A stretch of DNA of 64,000 nucleotides from Gari tellinella (GCA_922989275.2 OV277864.1:19169550-19233549), one strand, 5' to 3'; shown: positions 1 through 10,752, numbered from the stretch's first letter. A program made the numbers and translations. The notes: a model not told the origin generated them from the sequence alone.

Positions 1-33
1 TAAGACCCATTTGGTCGTACGACGTTTCATTAA

Positions 34-250
34 CTCATTACCCCATAGCCTGCTTCTAGTTTTAAAGAACGATGACCACTTAGAGCAGGTTGAAAGTTAA
101 GCTTTACGTTCAGCCTTCTTTAAGCTATTATCTGCTTTGAAATAGAAAATATTTCGTATGATACATATTCATAACTGTATAAAAGAGAACATTTTCTTCA
201 GTTGAGGAATAAATTATATGCGTAAAAAGGCGTATTTGTGGGGGAAGGGG
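34..250 (+). mobile_element. MITE-F copy
   Basis: Flanked by TTAA (30-33, 251-254), with ends CTCATTACCCCATAG and GGGGGAAGGGG. The class II hairpin has lost its tip (GGTTGAAAGTTAAGCTTTAC). The conserved right part is CATATTCATAACTGTATAAA and CTTCAGTTGAGGAATAAA. Confidence 0.85.
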
Positions 251-269
251 TTAAAACGAGCCCCTGATA

Positions 270-515
270 CAGTGGATAATCTGTTATTCTTTCCCGTTTA
301 AACGCAAACGTACGCAAACGCAAAGCACTAAAACGTAGAAAAGAACAACTTTTGGACAATTCTGCTATTTCATGTTTATCATGTTGGCAAACAGTTTAGA
401 GCCTGATCAGACGCCGGCTTACCCGGCGTCTGATCTGGCTCCAAACTGTTTGCAATAGAAAAAATAGTTTTAGCGTAAACGCGTTTATTGGGAAAGAATA
501 ACAGATTATCCACTA
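270..515 (+). mobile_element. MITE-A copy
   Basis: A 246-bp element with ends CAGTGGATAATCTG and GATTATCCACTA, flanked by TA. The left arm carries GTTTAAACGCAAACGTACGC, and the right arm carries AGCGTAAACGCGTTTATTGG. The central hairpin AACAGTTTAGAGCCTGATCA to TGATCTGGCTCCAAACTG has a loop mismatch (GCCGGCTTACCCGGC). Confidence 0.9.
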
Positions 516-1075
516 TATATGTATACAGTCCGACGGTGTATGGGTAAATAATAATGTTTTTTTTAAACAAGACACTACTATTAAGTAAAAACCTAACCCA
601 TTTCCTGCCTGGCCATGAGTTGCCAAACCATTTGTTTCGAATCAGACACCGCCTAATGTGGCGTCTGATCAGGATCCAAACTGTTCGACACTCATTCCCA
701 TTTCAAATAAGTCCATTTTCTCGACATTTAGATTTGATAAAATAAAACCAGAACGCAATTGTTTAAAACAGATGACGTCATGGAAGTCACGGTGTTAAAA
801 GCATTAATGCGTTCTGTATTATGCTTCATGATTGCAACAGAAAACCTTATTGAATTGAAGAAATCTCATTAGATGATTAAACAATTTTATATTGGCCCCA
901 AAGAGGCAATGTCAGAGAGATTTTCATTGAGATTTTTGTCTAAAGAGCGGAGTTAAAATAGCAAATGTAATGAAATAGAAACATGGTACATTTTAGAACA
1001 CTGATCAGACAGAGAAGTAATTTGTTTACTTGGGGAGGACATGTTGTTTGTTGAAATATTGGTGAGACTTTTTAA

Positions 1076-1316
1076 CCTTTTCATTCTCAGTGGCTTCACC
1101 AAGCGAATTTGTAAACAGCTGTGTTCCTGGCCAGACGCCGAGGAAACGCGACATCTGATCAGGATCAAAACTGTTGGCCAGTTGTTTTGAAATAACATCA
1201 GTTTTACTGCCTTAAATCTAACCTTGAAACGATATTGCACACAACAATATTGGAGCAGACGACACTATGGCGATAAAGGGGTAAAAACCTCACGATAAAG
1301 TTTATATTGAAAGGTA
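1076..1316 (+). mobile_element. MITE-B copy
   Basis: TTAA before CCTTTTCATTCTCAG. Hairpin-like TAAACAGCTGTGTTCCTGGC with ATCAGGATCAAAACTG. Internal AACCTTGAAACGATATTGC and GCAGACGACACTATGGCG are shared with other B copies. The right end GAAAGG is worn. Confidence 0.75.
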
Positions 1317-1495
1317 AATACAAGGCCAAGGCCAAATATAAGACTCCTTTGTGCTGGCTAAAGAAGCTATCAGCATTGAAAATACAGTTGAATCTCAATT
1401 TGAGTAACCATGAAATATCTTGTTTGATCGTAATTCAAAATATTTTGATTGCGCCATGTAGCGATTATCTAACTACCGGTAGTACGATTCTAAAT

Positions 1496-1729
1496 CAGTG
1501 GAGAATCTGTTATTCTTTCCCGTTTAAACGCAAACGAAACGCAAACGCTAAACATTAAAATGTAGAAAAGGACAACACTTTGTCAATTTTTAATTGTCAT
1601 TTTTATCTGAGTGGCAAACTGTTTGGAGCCTGATCAGACGCCGGGTAACCAAACTGTTTGCACTGGAAATACATTTAATAGGTTTAGCGTAAACGCGTTT
1701 ATTGGGAAAGAATAACAGATTCTCCACTG
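1496..1729 (+). mobile_element. MITE-A copy, half hairpin lost
   Basis: Both inverted ends are present (CAGTGGAGAATCTG, CAGATTCTCCACTG). The right arm of the central hairpin is deleted: GACGCCGGGTAACC runs directly into AAACTGTTTGCA. Confidence 0.9.
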
Positions 1730-2244
1730 TAAGTAAATAAAGCAGGCACGATAGTCGAAAGTTTCGGCTCATCGCAATAACTGAAATCACGATAGTCGAC
1801 TATCGATTACAAAGTCAAACTTCCGATACTATCAACAACAGTTTGAGTTATAATCGATAGTAAGAGAGCGTTTACCAGTAACTCTCTCCGCAAGTTGTAC
1901 CAGCATTTTGAGATTGAGTGTTTGATTTTCTCCCCAGTGTGTTTAAGTGTCAATGTTTTATAATTATCATTTAGCTTGTTCTTAATATTGAAGACAGATG
2001 ACTGCTTAAAGCAGATTGAAAGTAAAGCAGAATGCGCCTTAAGTCTGCAAGCTACCATCTTACCAGGATAAAGAAAACATTCCTTCAACTATCGATGTCT
2101 ATCGTGATAGCGATTTTCGACACACTAGTCAGCCATATGAATAATCACAGCAAAGGCATTGGTGGAGACAAACACAAGACAAATCCCTATTTACTACATC
2201 CCATATACATATACAGTGGAGAAGACGTTATTCTTCCTGTTTAA

Positions 2245-2463
2245 CCCTTTACCTTATAGAAACGCCTTTTAGAGCATTCCATTTAATCAATTGCGGAAGA
2301 AAATAGTTCCGATCTATACAGTCATAAATGTGTAGTAGAAGAAATATTTTCTGAATTTCTAGCAAAAGCAGAATGCGCCTTTGGGCGCATTCTGCTTTAC
2401 TTTCAACCTGCTTTTAAGTAGTCACCTGTTTTCAAAACTAGAAAAAACCTATGGGGTAAAGGG
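2245..2463 (-). mobile_element. MITE-F copy nested in MITE-A, TTAA target duplication
   Basis: Ends CCCTTTACC and GGTAAAGGG are flanked by TTAA on both sides (2241-2244, 2464-2467). Removing the element plus one TTAA restores CTGTTTAAACGC, the MITE-A arm. The class II hairpin AAAGCAGAATGCGCC to GGCGCATTCTGCTTT is central. A TTAA duplication is the hallmark of piggyBac-type insertion. Confidence 0.93.
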
Positions 2464-2614
2464 TTAAACGCAAATCAAATGCATAAATATAAAAAATGAT
2501 AAATGTTGGCATTTCAGACCATTGCCTGAAATCTGAAAACATTTTTTAGCCTGATCAAACGCAGAGTTACCCAGCGTCAGATATGGATCCAAACTGTTTG
2601 CACTGGAGATAATT

Positions 2615-2704
2615 GTTTAATAATAATGATAATGATAATAATAATAAAGACTTTATTTAACGAGAAAGCTTATTTGGAAAAGATAAATCTTCAATTAGGC
2701 CTAT
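2615..2704 (-). mobile_element. short retroelement 3' tail inside a MITE-A copy
   Basis: On the minus strand this reads AAATAAAGTCTTTATTATTA followed by ATT/ATC units, like a LINE or SINE 3' end. It splits the right arm of the MITE-A copy at 2214-2759 between GGAGATAATT and GTTTTAGCG. Confidence 0.5.
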
Positions 2705-2779
2705 GTTTTAGCGTAAATGCGTTACATGCAAATAGGACAGAGCAAAGTCTTCTCCACTGTAATGTCATGTTGAATAAAA

Positions 2780-2990
2780 TGGTATTCTTCTTCATTAAGA
2801 GCAATTGCGTTCAAACAGTTGTTTGAATTACTCATAGTTTGGAGCCAAATCAGACGCCTAGTAAACCGGCATCTGATTAGCCTCTTTACAGTTTGCCATT
2901 CAGATCAGATATACCACACAATGGTCAACACATTGCCATTTTCTGCAATTTATTGAATCGCGTTTCAGTTTCGTTTCGTTTAAACATATT
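2780..2990 (-). mobile_element. degraded MITE-A copy
   Basis: It holds AGTTTGGAGCCAAATCAGAC, GCATCTGATTAGCC, ACAGTTTGCCATTCAGAT and, at the right, CAGTTTCGTTTCGTTTAAAC, in the reverse-orientation MITE-A order. Terminal repeats are not clear. Confidence 0.6.
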
Positions 2991-3207
2991 GTAGTCGGTA
3001 CTGTTCACGAGTTTCATACAGTTGTTTGCTTAACTTGATAACTGATACGAGTTTATAATGCATCTTGAGAAACAATAAGATGTTGTGTACAATATGAGAA
3101 CATTATCATAAATATAGCCCACCAATACAACTTTGCTATGTCATTTTCTATATCATGTAAATTGCATGCGGTGTAAATTCGTAGATTAAGTTCGACCGAC
3201 CCTCTAA

Positions 3208-3453
3208 CAGTGGAGAATCTGTTATTCTTTCCCGTTTAAACGCAAACGTACGCAAACGCAAAACACTGAAACGTAGAAAAGTACAACTTTTGGACAATTC
3301 TGATAATTCATGTTTATCTTGGTGGCAAACAGTTTGGAGCCTGATCAGACGCCGGGTTACCCGGCGTCTGATCTGGCTCTAAACTGTTTGCAATGGAAAA
3401 AATAGTTTTAGCGTAAACGCGTTTATTGGGAAAGAATAACTTTTTCTCCACTG
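3208..3453 (+). mobile_element. MITE-A copy
   Basis: A full-length copy with left end CAGTGGAGAATCTG, right end AACTTTTTCTCCACTG and TA on the right. The hairpin GACGCCGGGTTACCCGGCGT is perfect at its tip. Confidence 0.93.
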
Positions 3454-3459
3454 TAGCTG

Positions 3460-3960
3460 CATTTCGTAACCTGTCTACAGTAAATTGGTGCGAGAACGGT
3501 CTGGGTTAAGTCATATCATTTCAATACTTTCTAGGCTTATACGACTATGGTACTCATATTATTACTACTCCAAACAAGCATATATTTTCTCATTGTTCCA
3601 AACAAGCGGCTGTAAAACATTTTACAAAAGTAATATAATAAAACGAAACTTTTTGTAGATTCCAATTTCTTCAAGTTTAATATTTATTTTACTTTTAATG
3701 CTTTGATTTGACGTTATTTTATTATTAAATCTCTATTTGTTTCAGTGGTGTTACAAAGGGGTTTGCGTTATTATTTCCCTATAAACACGTCTGTGCTGGA
3801 ATAATGGCCCATTTCTGCATTAATTTTATTCAATATTAACCCTTACAGTGGCATACATTTTGGGCGAATGCCATAAGATAAGCAATCGTTGATAGTAAAA
3901 GATTATAAAGAAGGAGATTTAAAAATGATACATTTAAGAGCTTTTATTGCTTTACTAAAA
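3460..3960. other. unassigned AT-rich stretch
   Basis: No convincing ORF, tRNA or known end. Near its right side TATAAAGAAGGAGATTTAAA and a short ATG frame occur by chance before MITE-B. Confidence 0.4.
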
Positions 3961-4011
3961 CAACATGGATCAGAAGGCTACTACCAAATGGCAAAAATAA
4001 CATTGACTTTA

Positions 4012-4250
4012 CCCTTTCATCCCCGGAGTCGCCTAAAGTCGAATTTTCAAACAGTTTTGATCCTAATCTGACGCCGCGTTACGCGGCGTCTGATCAGGAT
4101 CAAAACTGTTTGACACTCGTTTCGATATTTCTAATGTCATATTCTCTGAAATCTAACTTTGAAATGATTTTGCAGACAATAATATTGAACCAGACGACAC
4201 AATAGCGGTGTAGGGGTAAACAACTCAAACATAATTTTGCGCCGAAAGGG
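4012..4250 (+). mobile_element. MITE-B copy
   Basis: Ends CCCTTTCAT and CGAAAGGG before TTAA (4251-4254). Perfect class I hairpin AAACAGTTTTGATCCTAATC with tip GACGCCGCGTTACGCGGCGT. Inner GTGTAGGGGTAAAC. Confidence 0.88.
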
Positions 4251-4588
4251 TTAAACAAAATACTAAACTGTGGGACACACTTTTATGAATCTCTAGTAAA
4301 TAAATGTAGTAATATATTTTTGGGCTGAAATATTTATAGCGTTCTCTTGACGTCATGGTTTAAGTTAGGATAATATTGTATTGGAGATTTAATAAAAACA
4401 TATAAGATATGTACCAACTCTCATGGAATTAAACTTGCAATAAATACAGGGCTTGAACAGTTACAGAAACAACACCTGTGTGAAGAGAGCGCTATTTAAA
4501 TCTGGTATTATTATAATTAACAAGTAATTGCAATTATGTCTGATTGCATAATAGTACACATGTTTGACAAACGTTCAAGTGCCTGATA

Positions 4589-4834
4589 CAGTGGATAACC
4601 TGTTATTCTTTCCCGTTTAAACGAAAACGTACGCAAACGCAAAGCGCTAAAACGTAGACAAGAACAACTTTTGGACAATTCTGATATTTCATGTTTATCT
4701 TGGTGGCAAACAGTTTGGAGCCTGATCAGACGCCGGGTTACCCGGCGTCTGATCTGGCTCCAATCTGTTTGCACTGCAAGTAATAGTTTTAGCGTAAACA
4801 CGTTTATTGGGAAAGAATAACACATTCTCCACTG
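4589..4834 (+). mobile_element. MITE-A copy
   Basis: Full length, flanked by TA on both sides (GATA before CAGTGGATAACC, TATG after CTCCACTG). The hairpin arm has one mismatch (CTCCAATCTG). Confidence 0.94.
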
Positions 4835-5094
4835 TATGTCTATTTAGGCTTGGTAACAAATGTATACAACTCGTTTCATAATGATGCTTTAACATTTATA
4901 TTTGCAACATTTTTATAACATAAAACTAATTCTGGCAGTATAATGAAGCATTGCTATAGCTTGGCTAATACAGGCATACTACCGCAAAAAGCGTTTGCCT
5001 ACAGACCTACATAAAAAGGGAAAAGGGACACCTTATTTGTGATGACGTTACCATAAATATTGTCCTATTTGGCGAAACATATATATATATATAT

Positions 5095-5215
5095 ATCGGA
5101 GGAGTAAAACACTGCAGTTTCAATTAAGGAAATAGGTTCTTTAAATATTTATGTGATAAATCGAATCTCACAGTCGTATCCATTACATATCATTTACTAA
5201 ATATGTCACTATAAA
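5095..5215 (+). mobile_element. element L fragment
   Basis: AGTAAAACACTGCAGTTTCA, ATTAAGGAAATAGGTTC, TATGTGATAAATCGAATCTC and TCATTTACTAAAT parallel 12970-13075 with substitutions. An (AT)n tract lies just before it (5079-5095). Confidence 0.55.
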
Positions 5216-5283
5216 AAATAATAATCAATCAATCAAACACGGATACATTGTAACTAATTAGACAAAATCATCATATGATATAT

Positions 5284-5746
5284 TAAATAATATATATTTT
5301 TTTCTCGTTTTAAACGCAAACGAAACGCTAATACAATGCAATCAAATGTTAAAATGACAATTTGTTTACAATTCTGACTTTCTGTTATGATTTGGGTTGC
5401 AAACAGTTTGGAGACTGATCTGGCTCCAGGCCCCGAGGATATAAAACTTAAAATGAACTCCGTTCTCAACATTCAGAAATTTTCTCAGCTCATAGCATTT
5501 CGGCAACTATTTTATTTGTAACTTGTATTTGCGTACATAATTCTATTTCAAAAATGTTCTCAAATGAGGTAACTAAAATCAAATAAAGCATATTTTGTAA
5601 AATCTAGAGCCTGTAATCGAAATTGAGTTTTGAGCACAGAGATCGTTTAAAGTTTTATAACCTCGGGGCCAGGCTGTTTGCAATGAAAAGTATAGTCTTA
5701 GCGTACATGCGATCACTGGGAACTATAAATAAAGTCTTCTCCAGTG
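5284..5746 (+). mobile_element. MITE-A copy interrupted by element N
   Basis: The left arm CTCGTTTTAAACGCAAACGA and the hairpin start AAACAGTTTGGAGACTGATC are followed by a 242-bp insert. After it come CTGTTTGCAATG, TAGCGTACATGCGATCACTG and the right end AGTCTTCTCCAGTG. The first bases of the left end are lost. Confidence 0.8.
5429..5670. mobile_element. element N, inverted-repeat insert (GGCCCCGAGG ends)
   Basis: Terminal inverted repeats of about 21 bp: GGCCCCGAGGATATAAAACT on the left and its near-complement AGTTTTATAACCTCGGGGCC on the right. It lies within the central hairpin of MITE-A between GCTCCA and AGGCTGTTTGC. The interior is AT-rich without an ORF. Confidence 0.8.
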
Positions 5747-5862
5747 AATAAAGCTGTCGCCAATATTGATAGAGAGAGAGTGTTTGTTAAACGATTATTT
5801 AAAGACGATGCACGAACAACATACATACAGTTGTGCTTTTCCTGTATGTCTGCTGTGTTGTA

Positions 5863-6108
5863 CAGTGGAGAATATGTTATTCTTTCCCAATAAACGCGTT
5901 TACGCTAAAACTATTATTTGCAGTGCAAACAGTTTGGAGCCAGATCAGACGCCGGGTAACCCGGCGTCTGATCAGGCTCCAAACTGTTTGCCACCATGAT
6001 AAACATGAAATATCAGAATTGTCCAAAAGTTGTACTTTTCTACATTTTAGCGCTTTGCGTTTGCGTACGTTTGCGTTTAAACGGGAAAGAATAACAGATT
6101 CTCCACTG
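5863..6108 (-). mobile_element. MITE-A copy
   Basis: Full length in reverse orientation, with TA on both sides. The hairpin AGATCAGACGCCGGGTAACC and its complement are intact. Confidence 0.94.
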
Positions 6109-6392
6109 TAATTAGCAGTCACCAGCATTTAGACTTGCCCTGTTTCAGTTGGCCTACTTATGAATAGTTTGGCTAGTCTAAGGAAGATGAATGTGTAACG
6201 GAATACCCATGATAGAGGTTTCTGTTAACATTCAACTTGTGTTTATTAAACACCTGCTTTAAAGAGATTGGCAACCAGATGTAGCATAGTAATTTGTTAA
6301 TATACGTAAAACCCTTATTATAAACAAGTAAATATTAGTTAAGATAAGGAATTCTGTTTACAAAATGCATTTGAATGAATAAAACATAAATA

Positions 6393-6492
6393 AGAAGCGC
6401 TGGTGGGATTCGAACACGGGACCAAGCATGTGGGGACGGAAAATGAAAATTAAGGTACACGCTATAACCGAATGAGCTAAGCGGGTTATTCA
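6393..6492 (-). pseudogene. tRNA-like sequence (degenerate tRNA or SINE head)
   Basis: The minus strand has an A-box-like TAGCTCATTCGGTTATAGC and a B-box-like GTGTTCGAATCCCACC, with the usual order. The middle part is too long for a normal anticodon arm and variable loop, and the T stem does not pair. No anticodon can be assigned. Confidence 0.5.
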
Positions 6493-6499
6493 TTTTACG

Positions 6500-6990
6500 G
6501 CGATCAAATTTATACTACATGTACGCTCGTACTAAATTCTATAGCAATGGAGCATACAGTATTCGTTCCAGATATGCTTGCCTATTCGGGACCGTTTTCA
6601 ATTGAGTCGAAAACAGAGTCGAAATGGAATCACTCCGTCTACAGACGGAGGAGGAAAAACGATGAAAGCTATCTAAAAAAATAAGGATTTGATGACTTTT
6701 CTTGAGGCTGTTTTTAGACTGATCATATTCTGTTGATGCCAGATGCACGCTAATGCTACACACCTGCCTTTATTTAAGTATTTTCATTTTAATATTGCAA
6801 ATACACATCTTGGTTGCGAGTCGCTTTAAGCCTCGAAAACAGAAATACTACCGCGAACGTTTAAAAAAATCAAGCTGGTGAAATAGACAGCAAAAACATA
6901 ATTCAATGTTAAACGTCTGCATTGTGAGGGCGAATTCAGCAATCAGATTATGCCAATATGAGACACTGAGTTATTTGATCTAGGCTGTTT
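6500..6990. other. unassigned stretch
   Basis: Contains TCGAAAACAGAGTCGAAATG and TCCGTCTACAGACGGAGGA (a short stem) but no family I recognise and no coding frame I trust. Confidence 0.4.
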
Positions 6991-6994
6991 GATA

Positions 6995-7122
6995 CGCTGA
7001 TTATAGTTACTAAACTATAATGTTAAAGTAATGTAAATTTCAAAACGAGTGGCACACAGTTTGGATCCTGAACAGACTGTTTGCCAACGCGCTTTTAAGC
7101 GTCATTGAGAACGAAATGGCTA
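6995..7122 (-). mobile_element. MITE-B fragment
   Basis: CAGTTTGGATCCTGAACAG and ACTGTTTGCCAACGCGCTTT, then AGCGTCATTGAGAACGAAAT, the end arrangement of reverse B copies. The hairpin tip is deleted. Confidence 0.6.
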
Positions 7123-7142
7123 AGTAGCGCACCGAATGTTAT

Positions 7143-7351
7143 ACATTTGCCTGCTAAACGCGACTCAACTGGTTTGGGTAAACGTTTTGGACCAAGATTA
7201 AATTCCACGTCACACGATGTTTGATCAAGATTAAATGTGTTTGACACTTGTTTGTAGGTTAGTTTAATCACACAATGTAGAAAAATCTACATTTAACACA
7301 TTTCGCAGACGACAACTTCAACGCAGAAGATTTTGCAGCAAAATAAAGGGT
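7143..7351 (+). mobile_element. MITE-B-like element (CCTGCTAAACGCGAC subtype)
   Basis: TTTGCCTGCTAAACGCGACT starts it, and GCAGCAAAATAAAGGGTTAA ends it. The hairpin is decayed (TTTGGACCAAGATTAAAT, TTGATCAAGATTAAATG). The same subtype occurs at 30.2, 34.6 and 54.9 kb. Confidence 0.6.
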
Positions 7352-7463
7352 TAAAACTGATTGACAGATGCAATGGAAACTCAAGTTATGTAATCTAATC
7401 AACCGCGTCATTTCATTGATCGCATTATTTCTTTGTTATTTGTTTTGTTGTTTTCTCCCTTAA

Positions 7464-7678
7464 CCTCTTCACTACAATGACGTCATCGGCTTTAAACAAT
7501 TGTCATCTCAGTTTATTTCTCAAATGTAAATTCTTTGTTTTTTTTACTCAAGATATAGTTAAATAACGTTTAAACAGTTTGAATCCTGGTCAGATGCCTC
7601 GTACATGTAACGCGACGTCTAAAAGGATACAAACTGTTTGCAAATAACAGTGGTACTAGGGGCAAGGCAGTGAATGAG
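7464..7678 (-). mobile_element. MITE-B copy (CCTCTTCACT ends)
   Basis: TTAA on both sides (7460-7463, 7679-7682), ends CCTCTTCACTACAATGACGT and GGGCAAGGCAGTGAATGAG. The hairpin has lost pairing at its tip (CAGATGCCTCGTACATG). Confidence 0.82.
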
Positions 7679-7684
7679 TTAAGT

Positions 7685-8220
7685 TTCAAGCATAATCATA
7701 TGCTCGAGATTAATGACTTTAAAACTTGTTTTCACTTCTTTAGTTTAAGAGATTGGAAAATAATTTCACCTTTGACAGATAAGATTTAGCATGATTCAGA
7801 CGAGGTGTAATTAAAGCAGGCTTTATTCGCCGGAGACATCGTTGTAAAAATACTTCAGAGTGTGTGGTATCAATCAAAATAGGAGAGTGCGTGGCGAAAT
7901 TGCAGTTTTTGTCTGAAGTTATTCCATGGTCGATATGGAATAATTCAGACGTGAATATTGATTTGCGTTTTCATTGACAAAATGATCGTCTAATTTCCAA
8001 TTTGGAGAAACTTCCAGACATATGGTGATGGTTATTTTGAGAATTGATGTAATATTATATAATGTGAAAAAGGTCGATACACAAATTTATTTAGGAAAGA
8101 TGTGACAAATTCCACTCCGTTTATAATTCATCATACAATGTACCATTTTATCGTATAATTCAAAAGCCATACAGAACAGATATTTTAAGTGTTGGATTAC
8201 ACTCAAATGTGGTGATTTTA
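7685..8220. other. unassigned AT-rich stretch
   Basis: Nothing recognised: short frames only, no inverted ends, no simple repeats. Confidence 0.4.
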
Positions 8221-8222
8221 TA

Positions 8223-8469
8223 CAGTGGAGAATCTATTATTCTTTCCCAATAAACGCGTTTACGCTAAAACTATTATTTGCAGTGCAAACAGTTTGGAGC
8301 CAGATCAGACGCCGGGTAACCCGGCGTCTGATCAGGCTCCAAACTGTTTGCCACCAAGATAAAACAAGAATTATCAGAATTGTCCAAAAGATGTTCTTTT
8401 CTACGTTTTAGTGCTTTGAGTTTGCGTACGTTTGCGTTTAAACGGGAAAGAATAACATATTCTCCACTG
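8223..8469 (-). mobile_element. MITE-A copy
   Basis: Full length, with TA on both sides. It has CCAATAAACGCGTTTACGCT on the left and TTGCGTTTAAACGGGAAAGA on the right. It lies 124 bp from an oppositely oriented copy. Confidence 0.94.
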
Positions 8470-8593
8470 TAGCTCAGTGCGTACAGTTCGTGCTCATTTG
8501 AACAAAGCTTGACGCAAACGTTATAGCATTAACTCTTTTACTTCCATGACGTGATCACACTGCTTGACGTCAAAATGCTTTCAATTTTAGGTA

Positions 8594-8839
8594 CAGTGGA
8601 GAATCTGTTATTCTTTCCCGTTTAAACGCAAACGTACGCAAACGCAAATCACTAAAACGTAGAAAAGAACAACTTTTGGACAATTCTGATAATTCTTGTT
8701 TATCTTGGTGGCAAACAGTTTGGAGCCTGATCAGACGCCGGGTTACCCGGCGTCTGATCTGGCTCCAAACTGTTTGCACTGCAAATAATAGTTTTAGCGT
8801 AAACGCGTTTATTGGGAAAGAATAAAACATTCTCCACTG
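8594..8839 (+). mobile_element. MITE-A copy
   Basis: Full length, with TA on both sides and an intact hairpin (GACGCCGGGTTACCCGGCGT). It is opposite in orientation to the copy ending at 8469. Confidence 0.94.
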
Positions 8840-8959
8840 TATTCGAGAACCACGCTATCGACACACTTTTAACTATTTAATTCACAAATATTAAACAAAA
8901 CGTACGCATGCATGTGTTTTGCAGTTTCAAGATAAAGTAACTCTATGTAAAACTGACTA

Positions 8960-9135
8960 CAGTAAAATCCCTCAATGCGACTACTAGGCTGTGTTAACTG
9001 TTGGGCGTTTAAGACAGGTGGTTGCATAAAGCAGTGTGAAGATAAAACAATTTCACATTGCTTTGAGTCCCCAGCTGTCTTTCATACCATCGATTGACTC
9101 CCACTGGTTAGTGGTCGTAATGGAGAATTTTGCTG
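8960..9135 (+). mobile_element. MITE-G copy
   Basis: TA on both sides, ends CAGTAAAATCCCTCAATGCG and CGTAATGGAGAATTTTGCTG. Class II hairpin ACAGGTGGTTGCATAAAGCA, GTGTGAAGATAAAACAATTT with its complement. Confidence 0.82.
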
Positions 9136-9144
9136 TACAAAGAT

Positions 9145-9298
9145 CTTGATTTACATATATGTAAAATAGTATATATCTTGTTTACCAGTAGTTACTATGT
9201 TTAATTGTTAATACTGTACATTGACTATAACCAATGCAAATCTCCTATGAAGGTGGAAATAAAGAAATTGTATTGTATTGCATTGTATTGTATTGAGG
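9145..9298 (+). mobile_element. retroelement 3' end with (ATTGT)n tail
   Basis: An AT-rich stretch ends GGTGGAAATAAAGAAATTG followed by five to six ATTGT/ATTGC units (9273-9297). A polyadenylation-like AATAAA followed by a short tandem tail is typical of LINE or SINE 3' ends. No coding part is recognised. Confidence 0.6.
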
Positions 9299-9299
9299 A

Positions 9300-10460
9300 G
9301 CAACCGAAGCGAGCGTTGCTGTCTTAGTTAATCTAACACCGACAGAAACATTATTTTTATTTTTATTATCCTTATTATCATACCAGATGTATATAGCAGC
9401 TCTCTTCACACAGGATGTGTTCGTTCAAAAACGCTGACATGACGACACAAATCGCTTAGAGCAATAAATGGCAATATAATGGAAAAGTAAGTCAATTAAA
9501 ATGTAAACATTATAACCCAAATGGGCCAGACTTTGAACTTAAACTGATAAGATACAATTTCAAAAAGTAACGACTGCAAATTGTCTCCCGTTTTCGTGTG
9601 ATTGTTCAAAGTTGTTTATTGTTTACGAACAATTTCTTTCTGACTCCTCAGATTCACACTCTGCATCCCACGCAATGTTTATATCGAAATTTGCTACAAA
9701 TTGGACATTCTGGTATTTTTAACCCACCTAAAGTACATCTTAAATGTTGCTGCAGAATAGTACTGCTTTAGAAGAAAGCAGAATAAGAGGCGATTGTAGA
9801 AAGTATCTATAATAGCGTAGATCTGTTTGAGAATAAAAAAATATTGAATGAAAAAGTTTTTCTAAACTGTTTTTCTTTTAAAAAGCAAGAGTTGATGATT
9901 TTATTTTTTTTGTAAAAGACGCGCCAGTACGCAAACTTTAGTTACGCTTAAATCAAGTTCAAATTACAGCTGGCGGCTTAACATAATCGATATGATGATC
10001 GCCTTTGACAACGTCTGGTAAGAATCCCGTTCGATTAATGTTTTTAAATTACAAATTTCGTTGAATGGGGATGCATTTTTTATTATAATTTTCTGTGGGG
10101 GATGGCGGTGGGGTTACGTCTGAAAATCAAGTTATCGGTTATATGATTTGAATAAAAAAATAAAAATAGTTCCTGTATATTCATACACCAACTATACAGA
10201 TACACATAGGTTTATTATGGTACCCCTTTTTATGTCACTAGATGTTGTGATGACGGGATAAAAAAGGGTTAATGAGCCTTTGAATTATAGGCAATATAAT
10301 AGCAGATAAAAAGTTTGGTTGTTGAAAATGTTGATGATGCACTTAAAAAAGCAGACAATGGAACAACGGATTAAATCAAAGTATAGCAGAACTATCAATG
10401 GCAATATCTTACAATTTTAACATGACATTCACAAATATACAACAGTCAAAAGAAACTTCT
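9300..10460. other. unassigned stretch
   Basis: Over 1 kb without repeats I can match elsewhere in the window. It could be unique intron or intergenic DNA. It contains a small pair ATGCATTTTTTATTATAATT and a GGGGGATGGCGGTGGGG patch at 10098-10114. Confidence 0.4.
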
Positions 10461-10466
10461 GGTATA

Positions 10467-10711
10467 CAGTGGAGAAAACTTTTTCTTTCCCAATAAACGC
10501 ATTTACGCTAAAACTATTATTTCTATTATAATGAGTTTGGAGCCAGATCAGACGCCGGGTTACCCGGCGTCTGATAAGGCTCTAAACTCTTTGCCACTCA
10601 GATTAATATGAACAGTATAAATTGAACAAATGTGTTTTTTTCTTATTTTAATTGCGATGCGTTTGCGTTTCGTTTGTGTTTAAACGGGAAAGAATAACGT
10701 TTTGTCCACTG
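10467..10711 (-). mobile_element. MITE-A copy
   Basis: Full length, TA on both sides, ends CAGTGGAGAAAACT and GTTTTGTCCACTG. The hairpin flank is altered (TCTATTATAATGAGTTTGGA), but the core pairs. Confidence 0.92.
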
Positions 10712-10752
10712 TAAAAAAACAACACATGTTCTCTTCCAGCAGGATACACGTC

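Larger units (their letters stand above)
2214..2759 (+). mobile_element. MITE-A copy split by MITE-F and a retroelement tail
   Basis: The left end CAGTGGAGAAGACG starts at 2214, and the right end GTCTTCTCCACTG stops at 2759. The left arm is cut at GTTTAA by the MITE-F copy at 2245-2463 and resumes ACGCAAATC. The right arm is cut by a tail-like insert at 2615-2704. The hairpin is mutated (CAAACGCAGAGTTACCCAGC). Confidence 0.88.

Noticed and set aside
6393..6492. Functional tRNA gene
   Set aside because: The stems do not pair and the middle is too long.
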